A stretch of 64,000 nt of DNA from Prunella strophiata (taxonomy: Eukaryota; Chordata; Aves; Passeriformes; Prunellidae). Positions 23,838-35,785 of the stretch are shown piece by piece. The translations under genes were made by a program, and so were the position numbers. The stretch lies in assembly GCA_036583965.1 (NCBI GenBank), contig JAZBQD010000013.1, positions 13,912,618 through 13,976,617 on the forward strand, read 5' to 3'. Under the pieces are notes generated by a model. That model was not told where the DNA came from and did no database searches. It was given only the letters and a program-made list of their open reading frames with translations. Numbering within the stretch: position 1 is the first letter of the stretch; each line of letters begins with the position of its first letter.

Positions 23838-23925
23838 AGTGTGATACCCCAAACTGCACACAGGACTTGAGGTGAGGCTGTATGTCCTGGAACACACCCC
23901 AGATTTTTAATGACTGTCCTCTGGT
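23838..23925 (-). repeat. CR1-like LINE fragment, antisense
   Basis: GTGATACCCCAAACTGCACA and CAGGACTTGAGGTGAGGCTG, then CTGGAACACACCCCAG, resemble the antisense of the CR1 region usually seen as 'CCCCAAACTGCACACAGGAC' and 'TCGAGGTGAGGCC'. Only this block is clear. It may be a separate insertion or the product of a local inversion together with the preceding sense fragment. Confidence 0.5.
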
Positions 23926-24625
23926 CAGCCATTGCATCTCTAGAAGAGATGTCGTTTATATGAAGAACTTACTAAAGAAGAGAGGAAACATCTGACCTTT
24001 ATTTAGCTACTACAAAGGCAACATTCCATGTGAAAATTACAATCAAGCTGCTTTATTTATTTCAGATTACAAAGAGAAACAAATAATGCAGCAATCCAGG
24101 GGAGGCAAAGCCATCCCACTGCTGCAGGGACAAACATGCCTCTGCCTGGGCTCGGCTCAGAGCCACCTGAGCCGGTTGTGGCAAGTTATCTCCAGGGCCA
24201 GGAGCACCAGGGCTGCCTCAGCATGGTGCTTTGAATAATTACCCTTTCAGGGAAGCAGCACTAATTGCTTTGGCTCGAGCCCAGATGGATTTTTGTTCCA
24301 GGGCTCAGGGTACCAGCTCCTCGTGGCACTGCAGGGTGCTGGGCAGGCTTTGTACTTGCTCGATTATCTGTACCATGGCATTCCTAGATAAACACATCCC
24401 ACCTGAGAACTGCTGGAAAGCCTCAGAGCTAAGGGTGCTGAGAATATCTGCATATTATTTGTGGAGTAGGAAAATATGTGTTTATTATAGGTGTAGGTTT
24501 AAGTTTGTCAACGGGTATAGTCAGCAGTACATCTTCTCTATCACTGACTATAATTCATATTAAATATACACTCTAACTTTCATTATAGAACTTATCAAAA
24601 ATAAAATAAATCACTTCAAAACATT

Positions 24626-24675
24626 TTTGCCTTCCAGCATGGTTTTGATGAACACACTTTCTCCTGGAAGGCAAA
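24626..24675. repeat. 12-bp perfect-stem inverted repeat, 26-nt loop
   Basis: TTTGCCTTCCAG (24626-24637) and CTGGAAGGCAAA (24664-24675) are exact reverse complements separated by 26 nt. The 50-nt structure is shorter than a typical pre-miRNA stem, and no continued pairing is obvious in the loop or flanks. It could be a template-switch product or a cruciform-prone element. Confidence 0.85.
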
Positions 24676-27600
24676 TAAAATGACATAAAAATCTATACAC
24701 CAGAGAATTTCTATATAAGGTTAATTTTTTTTCACACTGAGACATTAAGTCTAGGTTTTCAATTGATTTCATCTTGTTATTGAACACAAAAGTATTTCAG
24801 CTTTGGGGACTAATCTAAAAATGATAAGTATTTAGAGCCATGCTTTACATTTTGATTGCCAGAACATCCTACATTTAGCAAATACTGACAAGCAGCACTT
24901 CGGTTCAGGAAGTCAAACACTAACTGAACATCAGTTTTAAAGAGCAACCTCTCAAACACATTTATCCCAGCTTGGTAACACGACTGGAATAATCTCTGAA
25001 ATTTCAGTGTCTTAAAGAGATCTGCATTACAAATACAGAAATGGGAGGACTACATTCTCTGACACTTGTGCTGATTTTTGTGTGGAAAATGCAGTTACTG
25101 ACCTGAGGAATGAAGCAAATCTTTTGAATTTTGTTAGAGGTTAAAGCCATTCGACAAGCCCCCCTGATTGTTTTGCTTTTAGAAAGATCAGATTGAGAAC
25201 ACAATAACACAAAGTCAACAATGGCAAAGCTATCCATAACAGAGAAAAAATAAACTTCTCATGGGAATGCAGGTTACCCTTTCACAAAGTTTTAGATTTT
25301 CAGAGACTGAACATTAATAAATCTGATTTAAGAAGAAAAGCTTTTTAAAGGAGAAAAGAGAACCCCATTTGTTTCCCTGACTCTTTTTTTCTTTTTGCAC
25401 CTCTCATACTTCTCTGCTCTCCTATCTTATTTTTGCAGACTTAACTTTTGCTCAGCAGTTACATCTACAGTGTTATTACAAAATACCTAAAACCATCACA
25501 GTTTCTGTCCCCCATGGCAAATAGCTCCTGACACTATTTAATGAAGGATAACAATAAGGAACAAGAATTTTAAATATTAAGCATTTACTTTAAACATTAA
25601 ACAATAAAGTTCTCTGAATTTTTAACACTCACACCAACTTTATAAAAACTGAAAATGAACAAGGAAAAACTTTTAGTATGAAAAATATATATCCCTTAAG
25701 CAGGAGAAAGAAACTGGATGCAGGAAATTAGGGACACCCCACATTACAAATATTTCAGATCACATCTACAGAAGAAAAAAACCCACCATGTGATTTTTTT
25801 CCATCATCAGGTAAACATGATCTCTGATACCGATCATGGTAAAGAATTAGAGGTCTCAGCTAATTTGACAAAAATGCCTCAGTGACACTGAAAATTGTAG
25901 CACTAAGTATTTCTGTGCTACTGTGCTACTATCCTGTGAGCCCTTCTCTGTTTCCATAGCAGCATGAGCCAGCAGCAACCCAAACTGGGCCATTTCTGGC
26001 CTCAGTAAGAGCCCAGCAGCTGAAGAAGTGACAGTCACCATTACTTACAACCACGTGGGAGCAGGAGACTTCTTCATTGCTAGTTTCACTTGTCTGAAGA
26101 ATAAAAAGCTCATTATCCTGAAAGCTGCACTTTTATGTTATCCTGCAGGCAAAGTCAATACCAGGAGAACTCTCACACACGCTATACTGATTAATATTTG
26201 ATCTATCATAATTTTAATCAGCAAAAATTCTTTTCTTTTGTGAAACATGAACCCTTATTTACGTTGCTTTTCACCACCTTCTCAGTAAGAGAGAAATTAC
26301 TTTTTAATAGAATTTTATACTCACTAAATTAAAATGTTGAAGGTAATATTTAATGAGGCATAATCCTGCTAGTCACACTCCCTTGATCTTAACTATAATA
26401 TCAGAATTTTTTTTAATGACTATCACTTTATTAAAAAGTTTTCTGAAGGTTGGTGTATACCAGGACCAGAAGGTAAACAAACAAGCAAAGAAACCCACAC
26501 ATGTCCTGCTCTTAGGCTTGGGGACTGCAAGTCTAAAAATGAGTAAGCAGCTTTCACCAGTTTTAATGTACTAAGAGAAGTACTACTGCCATTCTATTTG
26601 GGAATAAATCAGAAAGTTTTGACATCAGCAATCATGTCACCAAACCTCCCTTCTTTCTTAATATTTATTAGCTTTTTTGGCCACTGGGATAATCTTCAGA
26701 GAAAGATACCTCATTTTTATGAGAGTAACTCTATATGCAGCTGGAAGACAAAAACCCTGGGTCTACTTTGCAGTTCACTTCACCCCAGCTGCTGAATTTT
26801 TCATTTCAAGCAATTAAGAAAAAAGATAAGTGGAATGTTGTTTAAGATTTAAAAAACCAGAAAACATCTCACAAATTGCTTCACACATGTAACACAAGTC
26901 TTGGAATTAGAAGTGAAGTATAATGCTCAAATAAATTTCTCAAACATTTGAATTTATTTCAGCTCAGAAATTAAGCCACATTATCAAGGAGCATTCAAGG
27001 CAGTCAGAAGGAAATGTGTAGTTCAAAGAAATTATAGAAAATTTTTAAAAATTAAAGATCCTGTTTTTCTGGTATAGAGACACACTCCCAGAGTCTTTCA
27101 AAGCAATATGTGCAATACTGAAATGGTTTTACACTGTGTCACTTCAGCTTAAAAGGATAAAAAATTTATTTCCTTAATCTCTTAATGCAGGCTTGTGTAT
27201 TTTTTTTTAAACTTAAATTAATTTCAGCAAATTATGTGATTATAGCTATTTCCAAATTCTTTTCTGAACCAACAGATGTTTTTAAAACACGGAAAAAAAG
27301 AGACAGCAGGTGAAAGAAAAAGAATGTTATTCTGAAGGAGGTAGGGATTCTGAAAAAACCATTTTCAGAAGCCCAAGCCTGCAGACCAGACAGCACAAGA
27401 GGCAATTCAGAGCATCTGTGAAATTACAAACAGAAGTGAGACAGTAAAAGGGAAAAAAAGACAGACATAAACCAAAAAAATCACCAGTGTTTTAAATTTA
27501 AGAATAGCTGAGGAAGACTGTTTAAAAATGGCAAAAATCCTATTTACAATATAATTTTGAGAATACAATGGCTCTGTCAAGGAGCAATAGAAAAAAACAC

Positions 27601-28069
27601 AGATTATTTCAGTCTGGCAACCGACTGAAAGCCTGAGAAACCATATTCTCTTTCTGGAAAATACTAACAGGAGGCTGGAGGAGAGCCAGAGAACATGACA
27701 CTCTTGTCTGTGGTGTTCCCTCTGCCTGAATGACATGTTCATTGCTGCTATTGCACAGGCTATGGACTGGACTGAACCTCTAATCCCCACAGCCATTCAC
27801 ACTTTATGGTCCTTGCCTGTGGACTGCTGCTTTTTCCATGTATCCCAAAGCTTTTGTGCTGTCTGGAACATCCTCACCAGGACACCAACTGAACAGCAGC
27901 AGCAGCTCTGTCACATCAATTAGAAAGAGCTCCCCTGCCCCAGAGTGCAGCTTCCAGTATTCAGGGCTTTGAAAAGCTTTCAATAGATCATTTTCCTCTT
28001 TCTTTGCCGCAGAAAAAGTAAGGAAATTATGGAGAAGTTGATATGCAATAATCATTTGTCTATTGAACC
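24676..28069. other. Unique non-coding stretch, no gene seen
   Basis: The largest open frame (27407-27796 minus, 129 codons) is hydrophobic and unrecognised, with no signal peptide plus domain pattern. A (CAG)4 run lies near 27894-27906. No transposon was recognised. Confidence 0.5.
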
Positions 28070-28410
28070 CACGCTTTTTGCCTTTGAGAATGAGAACTGT
28101 ATTATGTTTAAATCAGTACACTGAGATTACTGTTAGATATACGTGCATGATTCATAAACCATTGAAAAATACTAATCTGCCCTGGCTATTATGAAAATAC
28201 TCTATAATTATGCACACATTTAATTACATTGGTTCCGATGGAGAACTGAAACTTGTTCTAACTCAGATCTCTCTGAAGATCATTTTTTGCAGCTTGTACA
28301 TGATGAACATTTATCCATTTTCAACCAACCATCAACTAGTGCAATTATTTTTGCATGCTTATTAATCATATAGCATAATGAAATAATTTATTCCTAAGCA
28401 GATCATGAAA
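28070..28410. promoter_or_regulatory. Candidate conserved non-coding element
   Basis: Homopolymer-free AT-rich sequence with many developmental-factor-like motifs: TATAATTATGCAC near 28202, TTTAATTACATTGG, GCAATTATTTTTGCATGCTT and ATTAATCATATAG near 28350. Retained CpGs occur (ATACGTGC, TTCCGATGG). No repeat is recognised. The stretch resembles gene-desert enhancers, but that rests only on composition. Confidence 0.25.
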
Positions 28411-31400
28411 AATGAGGTGTTTATACGATGTTCTCTGCTAAAGAGCAGCAGCTGTCACAGTATTTGAAGTTGTTATTAGTGCTGACCCCTATGCAATATA
28501 TACATATTGCCTGTCACAGGCTCAATTACGGTATTTGGGGGATGTATCTGTTCAGGATAGATGGGACAGTAAATAACTTTTTTTCCCCCCAGGTCTATAT
28601 ATTTAGCAGCTAGAGCATCACTGTGCCAATGATTGCTACCTGAAGACTATGCACTATGGAATATTGAGATTTTCTCCTATTTAAAAAGAGGATGAAGCAT
28701 TAAATGTATAATGGGCAATCAATTGAAGTAGTTAAGAACAAAAGGTGACTTCTAAACAGTAGCTATGTCTATTATCTGCATTGGATTAGTGTCACTGCCT
28801 TTGCTTTTCAATGCTCTTGTCATCCAGAATAAATGGAGATGGATGGCAACTATTAGTCTATTTGTTCACAGTTTCTGTGGTTTGGTACCTTTCTGCTTGA
28901 AATTGTTATGTAAAAAGGTGACATTCATCAGCTACATTGTTAATTGGTTCAAGTCATATGTTGATGAAAGTATCAGTGTAGTGCTATTGACTTAAAGCAC
29001 AACAGCACAAGAGATGTCTGGGTCACCATGCCCAACCTCTGCAATCACAGTCCTTAATGTAAATGACATTGCATCCAGGCAGTGCTTGACCATACATTAC
29101 ATACAGAAGACCAAAACCCTCAAAATATGTTATGTGCTTCAGAAATGGGGAAAGGAAGAGATATTGCCAGCATCCTGTATTTCTTAAAGCTGAGTATCTC
29201 CAAAGGAGTCTGTACTTTCACATTGTAATCCTCTATGCACTGTCTCTAACCAGAAAGAAAGTTAGTACCAAATTATGAACTAGCTAAATAGAAAAGACAA
29301 TAATTAAGTGAAATATTTGACCTCTTCAAAGAGGATTTACAAACATTACAGAGTTTCTATCCCATGTAGTCATCGATTGGATACCCAAATGCTGAGAAGC
29401 CAATGATATAATTTAGTAGAATATGTCAAATTTGAGTCTTTAGGAGCCACAGGTATGCGTAGGACTCAGGGAAGTTTTACATTAAATTACTGTAAGCAGA
29501 TCATTATAAATAGTCAAATTCCTGTAGAGCCAGTAACAAGGTGGCAGTAATCAAAGGAAAACTGGCAAAAGCCTTTCTGTCAGCAGTTAGGCAGCATTAC
29601 CCGTGTGCTCTATTTTTAATTACTTAAAACACTTACAGCCTGGTTTACATACACATGAGAATTTAAAGTACTGTTAGCAGAGGTTACCTACTGTCTTTGG
29701 TATGTTCCCATATAATTCAATCTAATTTATTTCATAAGGTGAACTTTTTAAGCTCTGCTTACTGAGTTATAAATTGATCGTGGCATTTCACATGTTTGTG
29801 ATGAGTTTGAGAAATTGTTCTTCTCTTCCCACACAGCTTTTTAATAAAATGTTGCCAGTTTGATGACCTTCCCCCCTTCAAGGTTAATGGTTTGCTACCT
29901 ACAAATTACTTTTCATGATACAACTTGGGTTATGAACTCCAAAATAGTCTTCTGTTGTCACTTCCTTCAATTCGTTTTAGGCTCAGAGAAAAGCAGATTT
30001 CACAATAGCAAAAAAGGGCCACAGAAATGAAAAGAGATAATGTTGGCTTTAGAAACTTGCCTTTTTGTTCTATAAGAAGACACAAAATTACTGCAGCAGG
30101 GTGATACTGGGGAACAAGTGCTGTCATGTTATGTAGAAAAGCTGAAAGCCTCTGAGATTGCAATTTACCACTGCCCTGACTCCTTTTTCTTGCATACAGA
30201 GCCTCTTGGCTAAAGATATTTCAGAGACAATAATTAGTGACATTGCATAATTGCAAAGGTTTATAAAGATGGTAATAGTCAGACAATTTATAATACGCAG
30301 GCTTTGTTATCTTTATGGAACATCTGTTATTTAAGAGCCAACTGCGTAATAAACCATGTCCTAGCATTTCTTAATCCTGTCACAGTTTAGGAAGTTAAAA
30401 AGAGATTAAATTAAATTTGATCTTGGGAGGTAGCAGAAGTCTTTGCATCCCATGGAGGGCAGTAAAGCAGAAGGTGTTCAGTACCACCTGGCAGTTTTCA
30501 GATCCTTCACTAACATATCACATAATCCTTTACCAGCTGGCCCTTCCCACCCTTTAAACTTTGATAGGGAATTCACTAAGACACCAATGACAAGATTCCA
30601 GTAGCACATTATAACTCAATATCCAGGAAATACACATTTGCTTTCAAGGTCTGGGAACCATTTGAGTATCTGCACTGTTGAAAAGTGTAACTCTGCCACT
30701 TCAACTGCAATTTCAGTCATAAAAAAAGGTGCAAGAGTCTCTCCTTCTGTCTGACTGTTGTTTTCTAGAGATCATTTATTTTACATCGAGCCATTTATAA
30801 AGGAATAGAAGATCATGCAGTAAAGAAGCAGAGCTTTCTTGGCATATTTGTGGTACCCTTGCACACAGAGTATTGCAAACTACTTAATTTATTTAATTTT
30901 GAATAAAGCATCTATTCCACTTCTTTTATTTTGAAGGCTTTTTGAATGAAAACTGTCAGCATCCTGCAGAATTATACCCTGAAATGACTATGACTCTTAC
31001 CACTTTATAAACAAGATAACAAAGGCCAGATTTTTGCTTAGTTATTTAATAGCAGTTCTATAATTGCCATTCAGAAGCTGCTGAAATTATGTCAACTTAT
31101 TCTAACAGGCAGTAAGCCCAACCTTTTTTTGTCTTGTTGTTGGAAAAGGGTTGAAAATTTTTTGTCTTTTTCACAAATACACTCTCCATACATCTCTCTC
31201 ACATTTAATTACTTCAGCTGTTCATTAGACTGTGCATTAGAGCACTATGTTAAATTTACTTTTAGTTTCATTCTAAAAACAGCTAGTCAATAGTTATGAT
31301 CTACTTCTCCTTTGTCTACAGAGACCATTATTAAAATCTTTACTTACAACCATTTGTGCAATGCCTTCAAGCTATTCCAGTCCAATTTTATTCAACACTT

Positions 31401-34400
31401 AGAGATATGTTTTAAATTTATACCCTTTTAAAGGAAAAAAACCCCATATTTTATGAGTTTCCAGGGGATTGCTATTCCTCTCTTTTAACATTCTTTTTCT
31501 TATTTACATTTAATTTCCTTTTTTTACTAGTGCACTGTGACTGTACCTTTAAAACAACAAAATCACACCCCACCCCACCCCCATATGTTATTTGGAAGAA
31601 AATGCTAGCTGTAGCATCTTAACCCTATCAAATATAAACTCAGATCCTGTAAAGTTTTGCTGAAATATTTGATTTACTTTGTGTAAGTTTTGTTTTCATG
31701 ATTACTTGAGCTACTTACAGCAATAAAATCCAGGGTTCCTCTAGCACTGGCCTGGAATATTGGTCTGGTTTTTGACTTGGAAAAGTCCAAGACCACTGGG
31801 AGCACATCAAGCTTAGAGCAAAATATTGACAAAATCAGAAAGGTTTGAGTAACAGTGCCAAACCAAACAAACTTGCCCAAATTCGCACTCAGCTTCCCTT
31901 TGTGTCCCGTGAAAAGACTTGCAAAGAAGCAAAGTTAGAAGCATCTTTAGGTGACTCTACATCTTGAAAAACTGGCCCTGTTGAGAGGTCTCAGGCTGGG
32001 TACTCAGTTCCTAATGCAAAACTGTAAAGCATTCAGGTTTTCTAACATGGTTTAGGACATGACAGTTTCAAGCTGTCCTCCTTAAGTAAAACGTGCTCTG
32101 AATTAAGCAAAATTTCCAGAAGGGATAAATTTGATAGTGGTACCCCAAAATATCAGCTTAGAAGCATCAGTGACCTATTATGAACTAGATGGTGTTAAAA
32201 GATTCAAAGCTTTTAGAAGAGGGTGCTGCAGCACTGCCATCAGAGGAAATCAGTCAAACTATCAATCCTTTTACCACTATGCAAAATTTTTTAGTTAAAA
32301 CCCTAAGCCTTTCATTATCTAAATTAAAAGTATACTGTGTTTGTTGAATTTGGAGATTAGCTTGCTGTTACACACTGTAGTCTCACTTTGATGTCTCAGG
32401 ATTAATATTCATGAGGTTTCAGACTATTAACTACACATGTACAACATCTAACAAGAATTGTATCTCACAGAGTTCAATTATTGTACAATGCTGTTAGTTC
32501 TGATTTTATCTTTCATTTTTCTGTGGATTCCCATGGAGTTTTCATAAAACCCATGTTTTAAGTTTGGTTTGTGGCAGGTTTATTGGATCCATGGATCTCG
32601 CTAAAACTTGGACTTTCAAAACCAAAGGATAGCTTTCAATTTCTTTCATTTTTACTAGTTTTATATGAGTGAAAACTTTCAACTTCAGTTGCCTGAAACA
32701 TCTAAACTTTCAGCAGAACTGGAAATCTCCAGAAACTCTTCTCTCCTCAATCAGTTCAGCCCAGAGAGTGGCACGGCACTTTGCACTCCATTGGTCAGCA
32801 CTGACTCTCGTCCCTTTCCAGAGAGTCTCCCAGACATGAAACCTTTGTAAACTCTGGGCCCCACAGGCAGTCAGAAACAAAAAAATCTCTAAGCTGCTAC
32901 TTTTTTGTAATTCCAGACAAGACTCAAACCCAAAAGCCATGGAACACTTTTGTGGTCATTACCCCACAGAGGCTGCTGTGCAGGAGCACTTCCCACCTAA
33001 GCCTCTGTCAGGATGCTGCTAAAAACTTTCCACCTTCCCCTCAGTGCAGGGGAGAAAGACATAAACTACACAGCAATAGCAACAAAAAACAATAGCAAAA
33101 GGAAATGTCAGAATTTGAATTGCAAACTATACATGAGCCTTGACTCCTAAACTAAATCCAAATTTGAACATTAAAGGTTTGAAGTTGTTCTGCTGGGGAT
33201 AGAGGTTGCTTCTGCTCATCCCTTTAACGATCTACTGGGCATCCCAGGTAGACTATGGCAGCACCTCTCAAAGTTCACAAGATTCCTGTGAAATATTCAT
33301 TATTTCAATAGAGAATATATATCAAATTACTCCCTATGCAATAGAGATTTATTTTTCTGATAGGGTTGTTGTACAGTAATACAACTTTCGAACACATAAT
33401 TTCTAATTACGTTAGACTAATTTCTCCTGAAAACAAAAGATAGATCAGACCCTACTGTATAAGCCCTAATTCCCACTTAAATCTCTGGATTTAGAAATGT
33501 TCAGAATTAATATTTTGACATTATTTACATCAAGCAAACCTGCAAGAATACAGAGCAGCTGAAATATGTATTGAGAACACTGAAGCCCAGTAGGATCATC
33601 TTCAATTAAATAAAATTTAAATCATTAGCTTCTTAATTTGCAGCTTGCCCTATAACCATGGGGAGAGTTGTAGGTTTCTTCTTATTGGCTGACTCAGGGA
33701 AAATAAATTCTCTGATGCAGTAGGTTTATTTGCATTATAAGGAACTGAAGTTTAAATTATTGGTTTCCACTCAGAAACACAGGCTTTATAAGGACTTAAA
33801 CTAATGTACATACCACACTTAAAATGAGATTTTACCTTAATGGTGATTATGGCTGGTTTTTCTGTCTGACAATAGAAAGAGTAGCTGGCATAGTATTTTG
33901 GACTTGGAATCCTTAAAACTGTTTCAGTTCTATCTTTCAAAAAGTTTCAGGGTGTACAGGAGCATTACTGGAAAGAACATTGACAAGTGACTGGTCACTG
34001 CCCTCAGGTAATGAATGTTTTAGAAGGACCAAGTGAGTCTCTTCATAGATTATCCCAGATGGCTGCTCTGGGAAATGCAGTCTAATTTTCAAGTATTTGC
34101 ATTTATATCACCAGCAGATTGCTGTGTATTTGGTGTGAGGTGGCAAACAGGTTTGTGGTTCAGACATCCCACTCCTTTTGATGGATGAGAACTTGTAGGC
34201 CTCTCAAAATTTCTCTTTGTCAGGAAAATAACAGTTTTACATTTCTCTCCCTTTTACTCAGTAAATTTCTTAGTACCCTACAGTTACTAAAAAGAAATCC
34301 AACATGGATATTAACACAGAGAAAAGAAGAAACAAAGACAAAATCTGATCAGGTTTGAATTAGCTTATGCAAAGTCCTTTCCTGCATCTTCCCACATTTG

Positions 34401-34940
34401 CATTTTAGATTAAATGTGTTTTCATTTCATCTATAAAGACTACAAAACAAATCTAAATCCCCTGTCCATATTAGAGACTTTGAACAGCATGTTGTAAGAA
34501 GCTTAGCTCTGTGGACTTAGTAACATTTCTTTTAAAAATCTGGACGCAAGGTACCACAAACAAAAGTTTCTACCTGAACTAAAAATTGGTCTGTGTGAAT
34601 AATTTAGCCATCCTTTGTTAAATTCCTAACAAGGGTTCATATTTCTCTTTAACTGTGTACGTTTCTAAGAATCACTCAAGCCCAGGTGATGTGCAGGTTC
34701 TTCCTGCACCTTTGTTCTTCCACCCAGCTGCTCTCTGAGTACCTTCTACCACATAAAGGATAAACATGTCAGAAAAGCGTGTTAAATTTCAGAAAGAAAT
34801 AGATCATTAGATCTAGAAACAGCATGATTTCAAGCATATAGTCATGAGATCTATTAAAATTAAAAAAAAAAGGAAAACAATATAGAAGAAAAAAATTTGT
34901 TCTAGAGACCAAAGGCGAAACTTTCTGAAAAATGGATACT
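28411..34940. other. Unique non-coding stretch, no gene seen
   Basis: No gene or clear transposon. A possible conserved element lies at 30190-30370, with GACAATAATTAGTGACATTG, TTGCATAATTGCAAAGG and GTTATCTTTATGG. A CACCCCACCCC C-rich patch lies near 31565-31581. Short frames on both strands are unrecognised. Confidence 0.5.
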
Positions 34941-35010
34941 GTGGGTCACACAGCTGGGCTGTAGAAAGGTGGCAGATCATCTAATCCTGCTCTAGCCACA
35001 TTCTTCCTCA
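34941..35010 (-). repeat. MIR-like SINE fragment, antisense
   Basis: GTGGGTCACACAGCTGGGCT, then AGGTGGCAGATC and CCTGCTCTAGCCAC, follow in order the antisense MIR landmarks 'GGTCACACAGC', 'GTGGCAGAGC' and 'GCTCTAACCAC'. The intervening sequence is decayed and slightly rearranged, so this is a moderate call. Confidence 0.45.
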
Positions 35011-35345
35011 TTCTTAAAGAGCACTAGAAAATATATTTCTTAAATGCCCTGAATATTTTTAATCTATTAAATTTTCTGCATAATTAGAGTCTATGTAAAA
35101 GATATGAAATTTTATTGTAAGTGGTAGGTTCAAATACCATCTAATAAAAATAAAGTATGCAGAAGACCATCCATGTTTAAATGCAGTCTGTACAGCTCAG
35201 GTCACTCTGCCTTTGGCTGAGTGCTAGTATCTTACCATCATTAGCCTGTTGTGGCAGAGTTCATACACTTGTCAGGTATATCACCTATGGACAGTTTAAT
35301 TTCTCTGACAGTTTTTCTTTTTCTGGATTAATTATCTTGAGAGTT

Positions 35346-35380
35346 ACACACACACACACACACATAATAATAATAATTAA
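35346..35380. repeat. (AC)n-(TAA)n compound microsatellite
   Basis: A 19-nt AC run (35346-35364) passes directly into TAATAATAATAA and TTAATAA. It is a simple sequence repeat, likely length-polymorphic. Confidence 0.95.
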
Positions 35381-35687
35381 TAAAACCCTTGAGTCTTACT
35401 TTGCAAGTCTTCATGAGAAAATATGAATTTTTCAATTTGAAGAGAATTGAAATAAAACTCCAGCCGTGTTTTTATGTCTGAATTTCACTGGATTCTGAAT
35501 ACATTGCAATGGACATAAAGGACTGCAATGTTTCTTTTGTGGTGATGGATCCCTTAACTAGAAGAGCATTCTATTAATCCAGTTAACTAGTACAGAAATC
35601 AACTGAAAATTTTATTTCAGCATCAACGCAGGGTAATATTTCATATGAGGAAAAAAAGTTCAGAAATGCACCACTCCTGCAGAAGGA

Positions 35688-35785
35688 ATAATCATAGAAG
35701 CATCAGCACCAGGAAGGACCTCTGGAGACCTCCTGTCCAAGCTCCCACTTGAGATTTCCAGCAGACATGGGGAGCCTGGGCCCAA
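35688..35785 (-). repeat. CR1 LINE 3' end fragment
   Basis: AATAATCATAGAAGCATCAG is a decayed terminal octamer. It is followed by CCAGGAAGGACCTCTGGAGA and CCTCCTGTCCAAGCTCCC, resembling the antisense CR1 3' end ('GGAAGGGACCTCTGGAGATC' then 'ATCTAGTCCAACCCCC'). It is more diverged than the copy at 20.9 kb and fades near 35785. Confidence 0.75.

Noticed and set aside
27407..27796. 129-codon minus-strand frame with hydrophobic stretches
   Set aside because: The hydrophobic residues come from A/T-rich composition. There is no organised signal peptide or family match.
35127..35135. GGTTCAAAT, resembling a tRNA B-box
   Set aside because: No A-box, no cloverleaf pairing in the surrounding 70 bp.
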